Shown: positions 17,764 to 27,345 of the stretch, piece after piece | How the letters are laid out: each line of letters starts with the position of its first letter | How positions within the stretch are numbered: the first letter of the stretch is position 1 | Assembly: GCF_023715535.1 (NCBI RefSeq) | Contig: NZ_JAMBOI010000005.1 | Span: 62,001 to 126,000 of the forward strand | DNA length: 64,000 nt | Direction of reading: 5' to 3' | From: Sporosarcina luteola | GTDB lineage: Bacteria > Bacillota > Bacilli > Bacillales_A > Planococcaceae | Position numbers and translations under genes: made by a program | The notes under the pieces: model-generated | What the model was told of the DNA's origin: nothing | The model's input: only the letters and a program-made list of their open reading frames with translations | Databases searched by the model: none

Positions 17764-18918
17764 ATGTTTTGGAAGTATTTATTATTTGAATCAAAACTAT
17801 TGCTCCATAATCGAAAAAATTGGTTGCTTGGAATTGGCCTTATCCTGTTTTTCCCTTTGTACTATTCCCAATACAGCCAAATAGACATCAAAGACATGCA
17901 AAAGCTAAAAAACGAGGAAGCGCAGCATTTTCATACAGTGTTCAATGCGTTTCCTGAAGAACTGAGGGAAACGGTTGAGGGGGAAGCAATTTATTATAAT
18001 TTGACCCAACAATCTTCAATGATCAATATGCAAAGGTTTTATTTGTGGAAAAAAGACGATTATGACAAGTATATTGAAGACGGCCTCAAGTTGAACGAAT
18101 TACGTCTTGAATTACACGAGTTGGGGAATAAAGGAATCCATCCTAACTATGTCATACCAAAAGATGTCATTCAAAAAGAACTAGCGATATTACGCTATTA
18201 CAAAATTCATAAATTGCCACTTGTTCCAAATCCCTTCGTAGCAAGCAATTACTTGCCGATTGCGTTGAACATGATCAGCGGGCTGCTATTTTGTCTATTT
18301 GTTTTAATCATCGGAAGCAGTATGTTGCTAAATGACCAGCAACATCGATCCGTTGTAGGCGGTTTCCCGATATCATTTATGCAAAAGGTAAGCGGCAAGG
18401 TAGCTATCCATTTGGTACAAGTACAGCTGTTCCTTGTACTTGGCGTACTCATCGGAGGCTATTATGTTGCTCAAAAAACAGAGTGGGGAAATTTCATGAC
18501 GCCCGTTCTTATTTATCGAGAAATGGATTTTGTCGCTGTGTCGACATTCAGGTACGTAACTTACATGTTCATCGCATTTGCGTTGATTGCGTTGTTCCTT
18601 TTACTTGTATTTGTTCTCATTAATGTCGTGACGAAGAATTTATACGCGACAATTTTGTCGATGATTGTCATTTTACTGCTGCCTGACCTCATAAGTGTTG
18701 CAGGCTTGAAATTTAATTGGCTCTATCCATTGAAATTTCTTGATATCAGCTCCGTATTGAATGGAACCGCGGCTATGGAATTCGGTAATGATAAGTTGGA
18801 CTTCAAACATTCGTATAGTTGGTTAGTTGGACTTAATCTATTAGCTGCAGCTGTTCTATACGGACGGAATAAGCTGCTATACATCCGAAGAGGGGAAGTC
18901 GCTTTAAAACCAAACTGA
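17764..18918 (+). CDS. ABC-2-type membrane protein (permease B)
   Basis: 384-residue partner of permease A with the same topology: an N-terminal helix (WLLGIGLILFFPLYY), an extracytoplasmic region of about 130 residues rich in charged and Tyr residues, then a helix with LFCLFVLIIGSSMLLNDQQHRSVVGGFP (the same L-x-x-D-x-x-x-R-S pattern), and further helices. ATG follows AACGAGGAAGGACA. It is third in the ATPase-permease-permease operon. Substrate unknown. The two permeases look like diverged duplicates, judged from topology and the shared motif rather than an alignment. Confidence 0.8.
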   Translation: MFWKYLLFESKLLLHNRKNWLLGIGLILFFPLYYSQYSQIDIKDMQKLKNEEAQHFHTVFNAFPEELRETVEGEAIYYNLTQQSSMINMQRFYLWKKDDYDKYIEDGLKLNELRLELHELGNKGIHPNYVIPKDVIQKELAILRYYKIHKLPLVPNPFVASNYLPIALNMISGLLFCLFVLIIGSSMLLNDQQHRSVVGGFPISFMQKVSGKVAIHLVQVQLFLVLGVLIGGYYVAQKTEWGNFMTPVLIYREMDFVAVSTFRYVTYMFIAFALIALFLLLVFVLINVVTKNLYATILSMIVILLLPDLISVAGLKFNWLYPLKFLDISSVLNGTAAMEFGNDKLDFKHSYSWLVGLNLLAAAVLYGRNKLLYIRRGEVALKPN

Positions 18919-18972
18919 TACGCTAGAGGTGTATGGGGCTTAACTGGAGAAAATAAGGAACGGTGGAGTATT

Positions 18973-19704
18973 ATGAAAAACACTTTGCAGAAATGGTTTG
19001 AATGGACCGGCGGCAAAATGGGGTCATCTATTTTAATCACATCATGCCTGCTGCTACTGTCAGGCTGTCATCCTTTACAAAAATCGGAGTCTGATAAGCT
19101 CGGCCCTTATGAGAAGAATTTCGAAATTGTCGGTCCTGAAAAGGATGACCTGATTGGGAAGGTGAACCCCGCAATTTTCAAGACAGTGGATCGGAGCAAT
19201 AAAACCGCTGAACAGGTTGACAGAGAAGTCTTTACGCAAGACGGAATCAAAGTCACGCTTCAGCCAGGGAGATATGCGATTTCAGGTTACCCTGCCGGAA
19301 ACATTTTCATTTATGATGACGACGATGATCTTGTCATCCGCGAAATTGTAGGACATTCAGGAGGAGTCGGCAGTCTAACGGTCGATATTGAAAGTACGTA
19401 CACTGTTTTTGCGGACGGCGGGTATGACCACGTCAGTTTCATACCGGTACAGACACAGCTGACTACCGATTTGAACGCAGGCATTTGGGACGTCGGATTG
19501 GATATTGAATCTGGTGACTATATATTCGGCAGTGAGTACGGAATGGGATATTTAGAAATTCACGAAAAGGGAAAAGATCCTGTCCTCTATGAAGTGATTG
19601 GAGGCAACGACACGGGCTCAAGAAGCCGTGTGAAGTTGACAGAGGGGCAAAAACTTAGGGTTACCGGAATTTCGCTGGTAAATTTTAAGCCGGTGAAAGA
19701 ATAA
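18973..19704 (+). CDS. Putative lipoprotein of unknown function in the ABC cluster
   Basis: 243 residues. A hydrophobic segment ends in LLLLSGCHP, giving a lipobox Cys at about residue 33; the signal peptide is rather long because of an N-terminal WFEWTGGKMGSS stretch. The mature part contains two similar halves around TLQPGRYAISGYPAGNIFIYDDDDDLVIREIVG and SGDYIFGSEYGMGYLEIHEKG, suggesting a duplicated beta-sandwich. No family recognised. ATG follows GGAACGGTGGAG. It lies 55 bases after permease B, so it may be the outer component of the same exporter, but this is inference from position. Confidence 0.7.
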   Translation: MKNTLQKWFEWTGGKMGSSILITSCLLLLSGCHPLQKSESDKLGPYEKNFEIVGPEKDDLIGKVNPAIFKTVDRSNKTAEQVDREVFTQDGIKVTLQPGRYAISGYPAGNIFIYDDDDDLVIREIVGHSGGVGSLTVDIESTYTVFADGGYDHVSFIPVQTQLTTDLNAGIWDVGLDIESGDYIFGSEYGMGYLEIHEKGKDPVLYEVIGGNDTGSRSRVKLTEGQKLRVTGISLVNFKPVKE

Positions 19705-19759
19705 ATATTTAACATGATCCGCCGTTTTTCAGTAATAGGACCAAAGGGAGTGGTTGACG

Positions 19760-20557
19760 ATGCAAACCGTAATTGACTTGAAGCGTGTTTTCTTCAAAAG
19801 AGGCAATAAGGAGATACTAACAAATATCGAGTGGACGATTGAAAAGGATGAGCACTGGGCAATTTTAGGGTTGAATGGATCCGGAAAGACATCACTTCTC
19901 AATATCATATCCGCGCATCAATTTCCTACTGACGGAGAAGTGCATGTACTTGGGAACCGATTTGGTGAAACGAATTTACCGGAACTGCGAAAAGAGATTG
20001 GCTATGTGAGCAGTTCATTGGAGAGATTCGCTCAAATGTTTCAGCATGAAACTGTCGAACGAGTCATTATTAGTGGAAAATTTGCGAGTTTCGGCCTTTA
20101 TGAGCATCCATCTCCTGCTGATTGGGAACGAGCGGACGAGCTGTTGCATGATTTTCGATTATTTCACTTGAAAGGAAAACCCATTAACTTGCTTTCTGAA
20201 GGTGAGAAACGGCGGATTCTAATTGCCAGGGCGCTCATGAATAAACCCAAAATGCTCATTATGGATGAACCTTGTTCCGGTCTTGATATCTTATCAAGGG
20301 AGCAATTTTTACATACGTTAGAAGTAGTGACGAAAAACGATTGCCATCTTGTCTATGTGTCACACCATGTCGAGGAATTGATGGAAGACTTAACACATGT
20401 ACTCCTTTTAAAAGAAGGAAGAATCGTGGCTTCCGGGAAGAAAGAGGATGTAATGACCAATGAATTGCTGACGGAAACGTATAATGTACCAGTAAAAATC
20501 CGGTGGGAGGATGGAAGGCCGTATCTTTCGATCAAAAGAAGTGCTGTTGTGCGGTAA
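19760..20557 (+). CDS. ABC transporter ATP-binding protein (YlmA-like)
   Basis: 265-residue stand-alone ABC ATPase. Walker A LNGSGKTSLL (about residues 36-45), signature LSEGEKRR (about 142), Walker B MLIMDEPCSGLD (about 162) and the H-loop YVSHHVEE are all intact. The closest family I recognise is Bacillus YlmA, related to the molybdate/iron ModF-type ATPases. No permease gene is adjacent: upstream is the lipoprotein and downstream is a transporter remnant. ATG 19760 lies nine bases after AAAGGGAG; TTG 19754 is an alternative. Function unknown. Confidence 0.85.
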   Translation: MQTVIDLKRVFFKRGNKEILTNIEWTIEKDEHWAILGLNGSGKTSLLNIISAHQFPTDGEVHVLGNRFGETNLPELRKEIGYVSSSLERFAQMFQHETVERVIISGKFASFGLYEHPSPADWERADELLHDFRLFHLKGKPINLLSEGEKRRILIARALMNKPKMLIMDEPCSGLDILSREQFLHTLEVVTKNDCHLVYVSHHVEELMEDLTHVLLLKEGRIVASGKKEDVMTNELLTETYNVPVKIRWEDGRPYLSIKRSAVVR

Positions 20558-20678
20558 TGCACTCGTCATGACAGCTGGCGGTTACCAATTCAAGGATTTT
20601 GTGAAAATCGGCGTGCCATTGCAATTCATAATGCTCATTGTCATGATGATTGCAATTCCTGTTTTGTTCCCTTTCTAA
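20553..20678 (+). pseudogene. C-terminal stump of an SLC13/DASS-family permease
   Basis: In the +3 frame, running across the stop of the YlmA-like gene, 41 codons to the TAA at 20676 read GNALVMTAGGYQFKDF and then VKIGVPLQ, followed by one hydrophobic helix and IPVLFPF at the end. This matches the last helix and tail of SLC13-type permeases (N-A-L-V-M-x-x-G-G-Y-x-F-x-D). No start codon or upstream part remains, so it is the 3' residue of a deleted gene fused behind the ATPase gene. Confidence 0.72.
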
Positions 20679-20752
20679 ATCATTATCAGTTTGCAAGAAA
20701 GCTTGTACATGGTAAACTGAATTGAAGGAATAGTGGAAAAGGGGTCGTGGCA

Positions 20753-21166
20753 ATGGCAGTAGAGGTATATCTTAATTTCAATGGTAATTGCAGACAAGCG
20801 GTGGAATTTTACGCAGAGGTTTTCAATACGGAAATCACTCAAATCATGACATTCGGCGAAGCTCCTCAAAGCCCTGATTATCAGTTGCCTGAAGAAGCGA
20901 AGGATTTGGTCATGCATGCTCGGTTGAATATCGACGGTAACAGAGTCATGTTCTCCGATACATTTCCGGGTTCTCCTTTTGTCGAAGGTAATAATGTCAG
21001 TCTCGCTTTCGTAAACAAGGACATGGACCTTATCAAGAGTGTTTTCGATAAGTTGAAGCAAGGCGGAACAGTAAAGATGGATCTACAGGAGACGTTCTGG
21101 AGTAAAAGCTACGGCTCATTGAAAGACCGATTCGGCATCGAATGGCAGATCAGCCAAGAGGACTGA
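20753..21166 (+). CDS. VOC-superfamily protein, PhnB/YjdN-like
   Basis: 137-residue vicinal-oxygen-chelate fold protein of the PhnB-like group (often misnamed 3-demethylubiquinone methyltransferase). Characteristic parts: VYLNFNGNCRQAVEFYAEVF at the start, MHARLNIDGNRVMFSDTFPG in the middle, and FWSKSYGSLKDRFGIEWQI at the C-terminus. Substrate unknown. ATG 20753 lies eight bases after AAAAGGGG; GTG 20747 is too close to it. It has its own terminator and is probably monocistronic. Confidence 0.86.
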   Translation: MAVEVYLNFNGNCRQAVEFYAEVFNTEITQIMTFGEAPQSPDYQLPEEAKDLVMHARLNIDGNRVMFSDTFPGSPFVEGNNVSLAFVNKDMDLIKSVFDKLKQGGTVKMDLQETFWSKSYGSLKDRFGIEWQISQED

Positions 21167-21183
21167 ATAATGTAGTAAGCGGA

Positions 21184-21213
21184 ACGGCGGGGGATGGATT
21201 CCCGCCGTTTTTC
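21184..21213 (+). terminator. Terminator of the VOC gene
   Basis: ACGGCGGG / CCCGCCGT stem followed by TTTTTCTGTTTTTTT. Confidence 0.9.
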
Positions 21214-21219
21214 TGTTTT

Positions 21220-21275
21220 TTTACAAGGACCCATTCATCTCGCTCCAAGGTCCATTCTTCCCCCGTAATCCCGAC
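21220..21275. repeat. Degenerate 3' intergenic repeat, about two units
   Basis: On the minus strand GAATGGACCTTGGAGCGA is followed by GAATGGGTCCTTGTA, about 20-22 bases apart. The same GAATGGACCTTG word occurs on the same relative strand in the cluster at 40.5 kb. Confidence 0.5.
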
Positions 21276-21324
21276 AATGTTACAATAATGAAAGACAAGT
21301 GCCACTGCGAAAGGACGACATAAC

Positions 21325-22437
21325 TTGAAAATCAAAGAAATTGAAATATATGCGATCCATTTACCATTACATGAACCATTCATCATCAGCTACGCGAGAT
21401 ACGATTATATGCCGTCAATCATTGTCAAAGTGACAACGGACACGGGGCATTTCGGATACGGGGAGGCGGTGGCGGACGAGCACGTCACCGGTGAAAGTTG
21501 GGAAAGTACATATGCTGTGCTGAAAAATACACTGGCGCCGAAGTTGATCGGCATGAATCCAGCTCAAATGGAAAAGGTCCACGAGGCCATGGACGCAGAA
21601 ATTTACGGAGTGCCATCAGCGAAAGCCGCAATGGACATCGCTTGCTATGATGCCGTCGGAAAAGCATTGGGCGTTCCGGTCTATGATCTGTTGGGCGGGA
21701 GATACCACGATGAATTTCCAATCACTCACGTACTCAGCATCGGCACACCTGCACATATGGCGGACGAAGCGGAACAGCGCGTTACTGAAGGCTATCGTTC
21801 ATTGAAAATGAAAGTCGGCACGAACGTATCAGAAGACGTGAAACGAATCCAGGCAGTCCGTGAACGGGTAGGGGAGTCAATAGCCATCCGCATCGATGTG
21901 AATCAAGGATGGGTGAACAGCTCGACGACATTGCAAGCGTTGAGAAAGCTCGAAGATTGCTCACTCGATTGGCTGGAGCAACCTGTGAAGGCGGATGACA
22001 TCGATGCAATGGTAGAAATTAAATCGAAGACATCCGTGCCTGTCATGATTGACGAGGGGCTGCGCGGCATTCGTGAAATGAGGGAAATCATCGCGAAGCG
22101 AGCTGCGGATAAAGTTAACATCAAGCTGATGAAATGTGGCGGCATCTATCCGGCGATGAAGCTTGCCCATATGGCGGAAATGGCAGGAATCGAATGCCAA
22201 GTCGGCTCGATGGTCGAATCGTCTGTAGGTTCCGCGGCAGGATTCCACATTGCCTTCTCAAAAAAAATCATGACAAGCGTCGAATTGACGGGTCCATTGA
22301 AATTCAGCGAAGATATCGGAAACCTGAACTATGACGTTCCGTTCATCCGTCTGACGGAAAAAGCGGGACTTGGTATAGATGTGGACGAAGCCGTCATAAC
22401 TAAATTGACTGTCTTCTCGGAGAAGGTGGTCGAATGA
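21325..22437 (+). CDS. Enolase-superfamily epimerase (muconate lactonizing enzyme subgroup)
   Basis: 370-residue enzyme of the mandelate racemase/MLE group, probably an amino-acid or dipeptide epimerase. An N-terminal capping domain is followed by the barrel with the general-base K-x-K (SLKMKVG, about residues 161-163), the metal ligands in RIDVNQGW (Asp), WLEQP (Glu) and MIDEG (Asp), and the second catalytic Lys in NIKLMK. These fit the MLE subgroup; substrate (e.g. L-Ala-D/L-Glu or N-succinyl amino acids) cannot be fixed. The start is TTG after AAAGGA. It is coupled by an ATGA overlap to the next GNAT gene. Confidence 0.9.
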   Translation: MKIKEIEIYAIHLPLHEPFIISYARYDYMPSIIVKVTTDTGHFGYGEAVADEHVTGESWESTYAVLKNTLAPKLIGMNPAQMEKVHEAMDAEIYGVPSAKAAMDIACYDAVGKALGVPVYDLLGGRYHDEFPITHVLSIGTPAHMADEAEQRVTEGYRSLKMKVGTNVSEDVKRIQAVRERVGESIAIRIDVNQGWVNSSTTLQALRKLEDCSLDWLEQPVKADDIDAMVEIKSKTSVPVMIDEGLRGIREMREIIAKRAADKVNIKLMKCGGIYPAMKLAHMAEMAGIECQVGSMVESSVGSAAGFHIAFSKKIMTSVELTGPLKFSEDIGNLNYDVPFIRLTEKAGLGIDVDEAVITKLTVFSEKVVE

Positions 22438-23117
22438 AAAAAGATTTGACACTGAGAACTGGTCAAGAAGTGACAATTCGAAGCCTGGTCCACAAAGACC
22501 TCGAAGCTATTATGGTATTGCAGGAAAAAGTAATTGCATCCTTGGAAGTCACTTCTTTTTTACAACCGTTATCAGAAGACGAATTCCTGGTCATCCTAAA
22601 CGGCAACGGATCAATGATCGGAGTATTCCACAATGAGCGTCTCATCGCGTTCAGGGCGATGCTTGAACCGGAAATTGACGAGCACCATTTGGGGAAGGAT
22701 GCAGGATTACCTGATTCCGAATTACCTTCTGTTCTATATTCTGAAGTGACAAATGTGGACCCCGAGTATAGGGGCAACAGCTTACAACAGATTCTCGGCG
22801 AACTACTCATGGAGAATGTGGACAAGGAACGTCATCGTTATGTATTTGCAACAGTTGCTCCGTTCAATATCGCAAGCCTAAAGGACAAATTCTCGTTAGG
22901 CATGCATATCATTTCATTGGAAAAGAAATATGGGAATCTTTTGCGCTACACGTTAATGAAAGATCTGCGTGAGAATAAAAAGCCAGGGTCGCTCATTGTC
23001 ATGACAGAGATGTCAGATATTCTGAAGCAGCAATCCTTATTGAAAGACGGATGGATAGGCGTCGGCCTAGAAGAGGTCGATGGAACGTGGAAAGTGAAAT
23101 TCCGACAGAATGAATAA
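22434..23117 (+). CDS. GNAT-like acetyltransferase
   Basis: 227 residues with a GNAT core: TIRSLVHKDLEAIMVLQEKV at the start, VLYSEVTNVDPEYRGNSLQQILGELLME as motif A (a variant acyl-CoA loop, R-G-N-S), and VAPFNIASLKDKFSLGM near the end. An extra C-terminal 60 residues follow the core. It starts inside the stop of the epimerase gene (ATGA), so the two are translated together. This suggests the acetyltransferase acts on a product or relative of the epimerase substrate, an inference from operon structure only. Confidence 0.78.
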   Translation: MKKDLTLRTGQEVTIRSLVHKDLEAIMVLQEKVIASLEVTSFLQPLSEDEFLVILNGNGSMIGVFHNERLIAFRAMLEPEIDEHHLGKDAGLPDSELPSVLYSEVTNVDPEYRGNSLQQILGELLMENVDKERHRYVFATVAPFNIASLKDKFSLGMHIISLEKKYGNLLRYTLMKDLRENKKPGSLIVMTEMSDILKQQSLLKDGWIGVGLEEVDGTWKVKFRQNE

Positions 23118-23126
23118 ATAGACGTG

Positions 23127-23164
23127 AACCGTACGAAGCGGAAAGCCGTTTCATACGGTTTTTT
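23127..23164 (+). terminator. Terminator of the epimerase-GNAT operon
   Basis: AACCGTA / TACGGTT outer stem with an inner imperfect stem, then TTTTTT. Confidence 0.8.
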
Positions 23165-23244
23165 GGATTCTATCAACCTACACCTTTGCGGAGTGTGGAT
23201 AGTAGTTTATAATGATGATGGGTTACGAATATAGGGGGATAAAT

Positions 23245-24933
23245 ATGAGATATTCAGTAAGAAAAAAGTTGTGGACAGGCTTCCTATCCTTATTACTCTT
23301 AATGATTATTGCAGGAGCCTTGAATTATTTAACGATTCCAGACATTAGTAAAGAGTATACGTCATTTATTAACGATCGGATGGAAAAAGTAATCCTGTTA
23401 GAACAGCTATCAACCAATCAAACTGAGCTATCTAATGATCTGCGCGGCTATTTATTATATAAAGAAACGAAGTATTTGAAGAATCGCATCGAATTGCTAG
23501 AATCAGTTGATGAAAAATTGAAGCAAATGGATTCCTCTTTTGAGTCCGATAAGAGCAGAGCCTTGCTTGAGGAGTTAAAAGAAGCATCAGAGCAATACAG
23601 AGTCTATTCTGAAGAAGCACTTGCAGCTTTCAATCAAGGAAAAGATGTGGAAGCGCTCGTTTTGGCCGAAAGAGCGGAGCCTTATCAAAGTCTTTTTATG
23701 ATAAATGCGGAAAGATTGATCAACTACCAACGCGAGAAGATGCTCGAGGCTGAAGATAAGATTGCACAAAAGGTGAAATCGACCGGCATTTTCATTATAG
23801 GAGTTCTTGGCCTCATAACCATTCTGAGCATAATCATCTCTTATCTCATCAGCATCATCATTACTCGACCTGTCGGTAAAATGACAGAGGCATTGAAGCT
23901 GCTGGCACAAGGGAATTTTGCAGAAGAACCTTTGCTGATTAAAAATCGGGATGAAATCGGGGAAATGGCGACCGCTTTCAACGAAATGAAGGCTGATCTA
24001 CGAACTATCATTATGAACACTAGAGATTCATCATACCATTTGGCGGCTCAAGCCGAACAGATGACGGCAAGTTCACAAGAAAGTCTCGCTGCTTCTGAAA
24101 TGGTAGCTGAAATTGCAGAGAAGAATTTACTAGCAAGCGAAATGCAAGTGAACCTTGTCAATGATTCTGCGAGTGCTATGGGTGAAATGGCAAATGGCAT
24201 CACTCAAATTACAAATGACAATGCCGCGATGCTCGCCTCTTCTGTTGAGGTTTCCCGACTTGTAAGAGAAGGTGCAAGTCTCATGAAAGATGTTACCGAT
24301 CAAATGTCCAACATATCAACATCCATCCAGCAATCCTCGGAGATCATCACTGATCTGGCGGTCCGTTCGGAAAAGATCCGAAATGTGACAGAGCTTATAA
24401 CGGGTATTGCCGAGCAGACGAATCTGTTGGCATTGAATGCAGCGATTGAAGCTGCACGCGCGGGAGAACAGGGCAAAGGCTTTGCTGTAGTGGCGAATGA
24501 AGTGCGGAACCTTGCTGAACAATCGAAGATTTCCGCGGCAGAAATCGGCCGAATGATCGATTCCATTATTCAAAACGTCACTTTGGCTGTTGACAGCACG
24601 GAAGCCGGCACCGATCGTGTGAAAGAAGGATTGGGCATCACTGAAAAGACCAATGAAGTATTCAATGAAATAGAATTGGCATCAAATGATGTTAGCAGCA
24701 AAGTCGGAACAGTTTCCGCCGCTATTGAACAGATCCGTACGATGAGCGAGCAAGTGACGGAAAGCTCTAAAAAAGTGCAAGAGCTTGCAATGCAAGCAGC
24801 AGCCGAAGCGCAATCGACAAGTGCATCGACGGAAGAACAATTGGCTTCCAACCAAGAAATCGCTTCAAGCGCGCAAACACTTTCCGAAGTAGCAGAAAAA
24901 CTACAAAACGATATGGGACGTTTTACAGTCTGA
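23245..24933 (+). CDS. Methyl-accepting chemotaxis protein
   Basis: 562-residue chemoreceptor. Transmembrane helix 1 (about residues 9-28) and helix 2 (about 185-208) flank a four-helix-bundle ligand domain of about 155 residues. A HAMP linker ([19 protein letters not shown]) and a long coiled-coil signalling domain follow, with the hairpin tip [38 protein letters not shown], where CheA/CheW bind. It lacks a C-terminal pentapeptide tether. ATG 23245 follows AGGGGGATAAAT. Ligand unknown; the gene is monocistronic with its own terminator. Confidence 0.95.
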   Translation: MRYSVRKKLWTGFLSLLLLMIIAGALNYLTIPDISKEYTSFINDRMEKVILLEQLSTNQTELSNDLRGYLLYKETKYLKNRIELLESVDEKLKQMDSSFESDKSRALLEELKEASEQYRVYSEEALAAFNQGKDVEALVLAERAEPYQSLFMINAERLINYQREKMLEAEDKIAQKVKSTGIFIIGVLGLITILSIIISYLISIIITRPVGKMTEALKLLAQGNFAEEPLLIKNRDEIGEMATAFNEMKADLRTIIMNTRDSSYHLAAQAEQMTASSQESLAASEMVAEIAEKNLLASEMQVNLVNDSASAMGEMANGITQITNDNAAMLASSVEVSRLVREGASLMKDVTDQMSNISTSIQQSSEIITDLAVRSEKIRNVTELITGIAEQTNLLALNAAIEAARAGEQGKGFAVVANEVRNLAEQSKISAAEIGRMIDSIIQNVTLAVDSTEAGTDRVKEGLGITEKTNEVFNEIELASNDVSSKVGTVSAAIEQIRTMSEQVTESSKKVQELAMQAAAEAQSTSASTEEQLASNQEIASSAQTLSEVAEKLQNDMGRFTV

Positions 24934-24940
24934 TGAAAGT

Positions 24941-24973
24941 CTCCACGCCAAACAAAAGGCGTGGGGATTTTTT
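24941..24973 (+). terminator. Terminator of the chemoreceptor gene
   Basis: CTCCACGCC / GGCGTGGGG stem, A-rich loop, then TTTTTT. Confidence 0.85.
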
Positions 24974-25110
24974 AACCTCATTATAAGAATTCTGAATAAA
25001 CGATATTGCCTAAAACATCCCGCAATGGTACAATCAATTTCTGTTTCAATGAAACCCCAACATCTCGCCCGAAAAGCAGGACGCAAAATACGCAAAACGG
25101 AGGACTGTCT

Positions 25111-27345
25111 ATGCAGAAACATCCCGATTTTGAGTTTGAATTACAGCGCCTTGACTACACGAAGCACTACATGCAAAAGCTCCTGGAGGAATCGATGCGC
25201 GGCGTGCAATCCTCTCAAGCTGAAATTCGCCATGCGATGGCCGACTTGGACTATTTGGATTCGAGTTTGAGCTACATTAATATCCTAACGAATACCCGGT
25301 TTTTTGAAATGGCCCGCTCCCAAAAGGAAGGGCTTGAAGCGATTCAGCAGAAACCTTATTTCGCTCGTATCCATTTTAGGGCGGAAGGGGAGAAGGATGA
25401 ATTCCTCTATATCGGCAAAACATCCGTCTTTCATCAGGAAACACAAGAACCGATCATCGTCGATTGGCGTTCGCCCGTCGCTAATGTTTACTATGATGGC
25501 AGACTGGGAGATTTGACGTATAAAGTGCGGGACGAAGAAATAAGCGGACATCTTTATTCGAAGCGGCAGTACAAAATCGAAGAAGGAGAATTGCTGGATG
25601 TCCTTGATATCGATTTAACGACGAATGATGAATTGCTCCAGGAAGCATTGTCGGGAAAAGCGGATGTCCGATTGACCGAAATAGTTTCGACAATCCAAGC
25701 GGAGCAAAACGAAATTATCCGCGCGAACCTGAAACAGCCAATCATCGTCCAAGGCGCTGCAGGCAGTGGAAAGACGACAATCGCCCTTCACCGGATCTCC
25801 TACTTCCTTTACACGATGGGCACCGATTTTCCATCGGAGAAACTAATGATTTTGGCGCCAAGCCGGCTGTTCATGGAATATATCGGTGACGTACTCCCTG
25901 AACTGGGTGTCGGACGTATTTGCCAAACAACTTTCGCCGAATACGTTCTGGACGCTACAGGCCTTAAGCTGAAACTGGCTGATCCGAATAAAAAGCTAGA
26001 GCTGTTGACAGCAGCTGATTTCGTGAATGAAGAACAGCTTTTCATTGCACGGATGAAAGGGACGCTCCGTTACCGTGAAATCATGCAAAGATATATGGAC
26101 AAGCTGGAACAGGAAACTGCTGCCCTCTTTGAAGATGTCTATATTGAAAAATACCGGATCATCCGGGCTTCCCGCCTGAAGAAGCTGTTCCTGCAAGACT
26201 TCAACTATATGCCTCTCGAGAAAAGGATCGAACGTATCAAGCTCATTATGCAGACTGAAGTGAACGGGAAACGAAAACAACTCTATAAACTCTTATCCGA
26301 CAAGTATGAAGAAGCGCTCGATAAAGCGCTGTACGGCATCCGTGATGATGAGAAGCGGAAAGCACGTATTACAAGGGTTATGGATGAACGTGACGAACGT
26401 CTTCCTTCTATTGAAAAGGAAGGGAAAAAGACGGTTTCTTCTTATATGAAGAGATTTAAGAAGTTCAACATAAAAAGCTTATACAGGGATTGGCTGACGA
26501 ATCCGCAATTACATACTGAACTGGCATGCCACTGGTCCGATTCGGAAAGGGATGCTTTTTTTGACGCGCACACTAGTGATGCATGGGAGACAGAAGACTT
26601 GGCAGCCCTGTACTTCCTTCATGCCAAGCTGAAAGGCGTGGCGGATGAATGGAAAATGCGTGTCGTCTTCATCGATGAAGTGCAGGATTACAGCGAATTC
26701 CAACTTGCCGCACTGCAAGACGGACTGGAAACGGATATGTTTACGATGGTCGGGGACCTAGCTCAAGGAATTCACAGCTATCGGGCGTTGACGTCATGGG
26801 AACCCGTCCAGGAAATGTTCCCGCGTGCCACGTATACCACCTTGCAAAAAAGCTACCGGACGACAATCGAAATCATGCAACTTGCGAATAAAGTTCTTGC
26901 GCAGATGGATGAAAATCTACCACTTGTTGAACCGGTCGTCCGCCATGGCAGGGACCCGGAGTTTTATGATCTTTCCGCACTCAATGCCTACAAGGTGAAT
27001 GAAATCTATGAAGCAATCCTCAGCAGGGGACACCGCTCAATTGCTTTGATTTGTAAAACGCGGAGAGAGTCCGAGAAAATCTTCAAGCAACTCGAAAAGT
27101 CAGGCATGCCTGTCCAATTGCTAGGCGAGAATTCCGACATCAACGGAGATTGCCTGCTAATCGTGCCAAGCCACTTATCTAAAGGACTTGAATTCGACGC
27201 GGTCATCATCGCGGCTTTCGAAGAACCTTTCAGAGATCATCCGATCGATCGAAAGCTGTTATATGTCGCAATGACAAGGCCGATGCATGAACTGCACTTG
27301 CTTTCCGGCACATTGATGCCTTTGATATCACCGAAAAACGCATAA
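25111..27345 (+). CDS. helD: RNA polymerase recycling motor HelD (UvrD-like helicase)
   Basis: 744-residue superfamily 1 ATPase that, in Bacillus, binds RNA polymerase and dislodges stalled complexes from DNA. The N-terminal coiled coil (LDYTKHYMQKLLEESMRG...) enters the secondary channel. Walker A GAAGSGKTTIALHR is at about residue 212, Walker B VFIDEVQDYSEFQL at about 514, motif III GDLAQGIHSY and motif IV KSYRTTIEIM follow, and SHLSKGLEFDAVII with YVAMTRPMHELHLL close the domain. ATG 25111 has GGAGGACTGTCT; the frame opens earlier at 25006 without support. Its stop codon lies inside the first unit of a repeat cluster. Confidence 0.92.
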   Translation: MQKHPDFEFELQRLDYTKHYMQKLLEESMRGVQSSQAEIRHAMADLDYLDSSLSYINILTNTRFFEMARSQKEGLEAIQQKPYFARIHFRAEGEKDEFLYIGKTSVFHQETQEPIIVDWRSPVANVYYDGRLGDLTYKVRDEEISGHLYSKRQYKIEEGELLDVLDIDLTTNDELLQEALSGKADVRLTEIVSTIQAEQNEIIRANLKQPIIVQGAAGSGKTTIALHRISYFLYTMGTDFPSEKLMILAPSRLFMEYIGDVLPELGVGRICQTTFAEYVLDATGLKLKLADPNKKLELLTAADFVNEEQLFIARMKGTLRYREIMQRYMDKLEQETAALFEDVYIEKYRIIRASRLKKLFLQDFNYMPLEKRIERIKLIMQTEVNGKRKQLYKLLSDKYEEALDKALYGIRDDEKRKARITRVMDERDERLPSIEKEGKKTVSSYMKRFKKFNIKSLYRDWLTNPQLHTELACHWSDSERDAFFDAHTSDAWETEDLAALYFLHAKLKGVADEWKMRVVFIDEVQDYSEFQLAALQDGLETDMFTMVGDLAQGIHSYRALTSWEPVQEMFPRATYTTLQKSYRTTIEIMQLANKVLAQMDENLPLVEPVVRHGRDPEFYDLSALNAYKVNEIYEAILSRGHRSIALICKTRRESEKIFKQLEKSGMPVQLLGENSDINGDCLLIVPSHLSKGLEFDAVIIAAFEEPFRDHPIDRKLLYVAMTRPMHELHLLSGTLMPLISPKNA

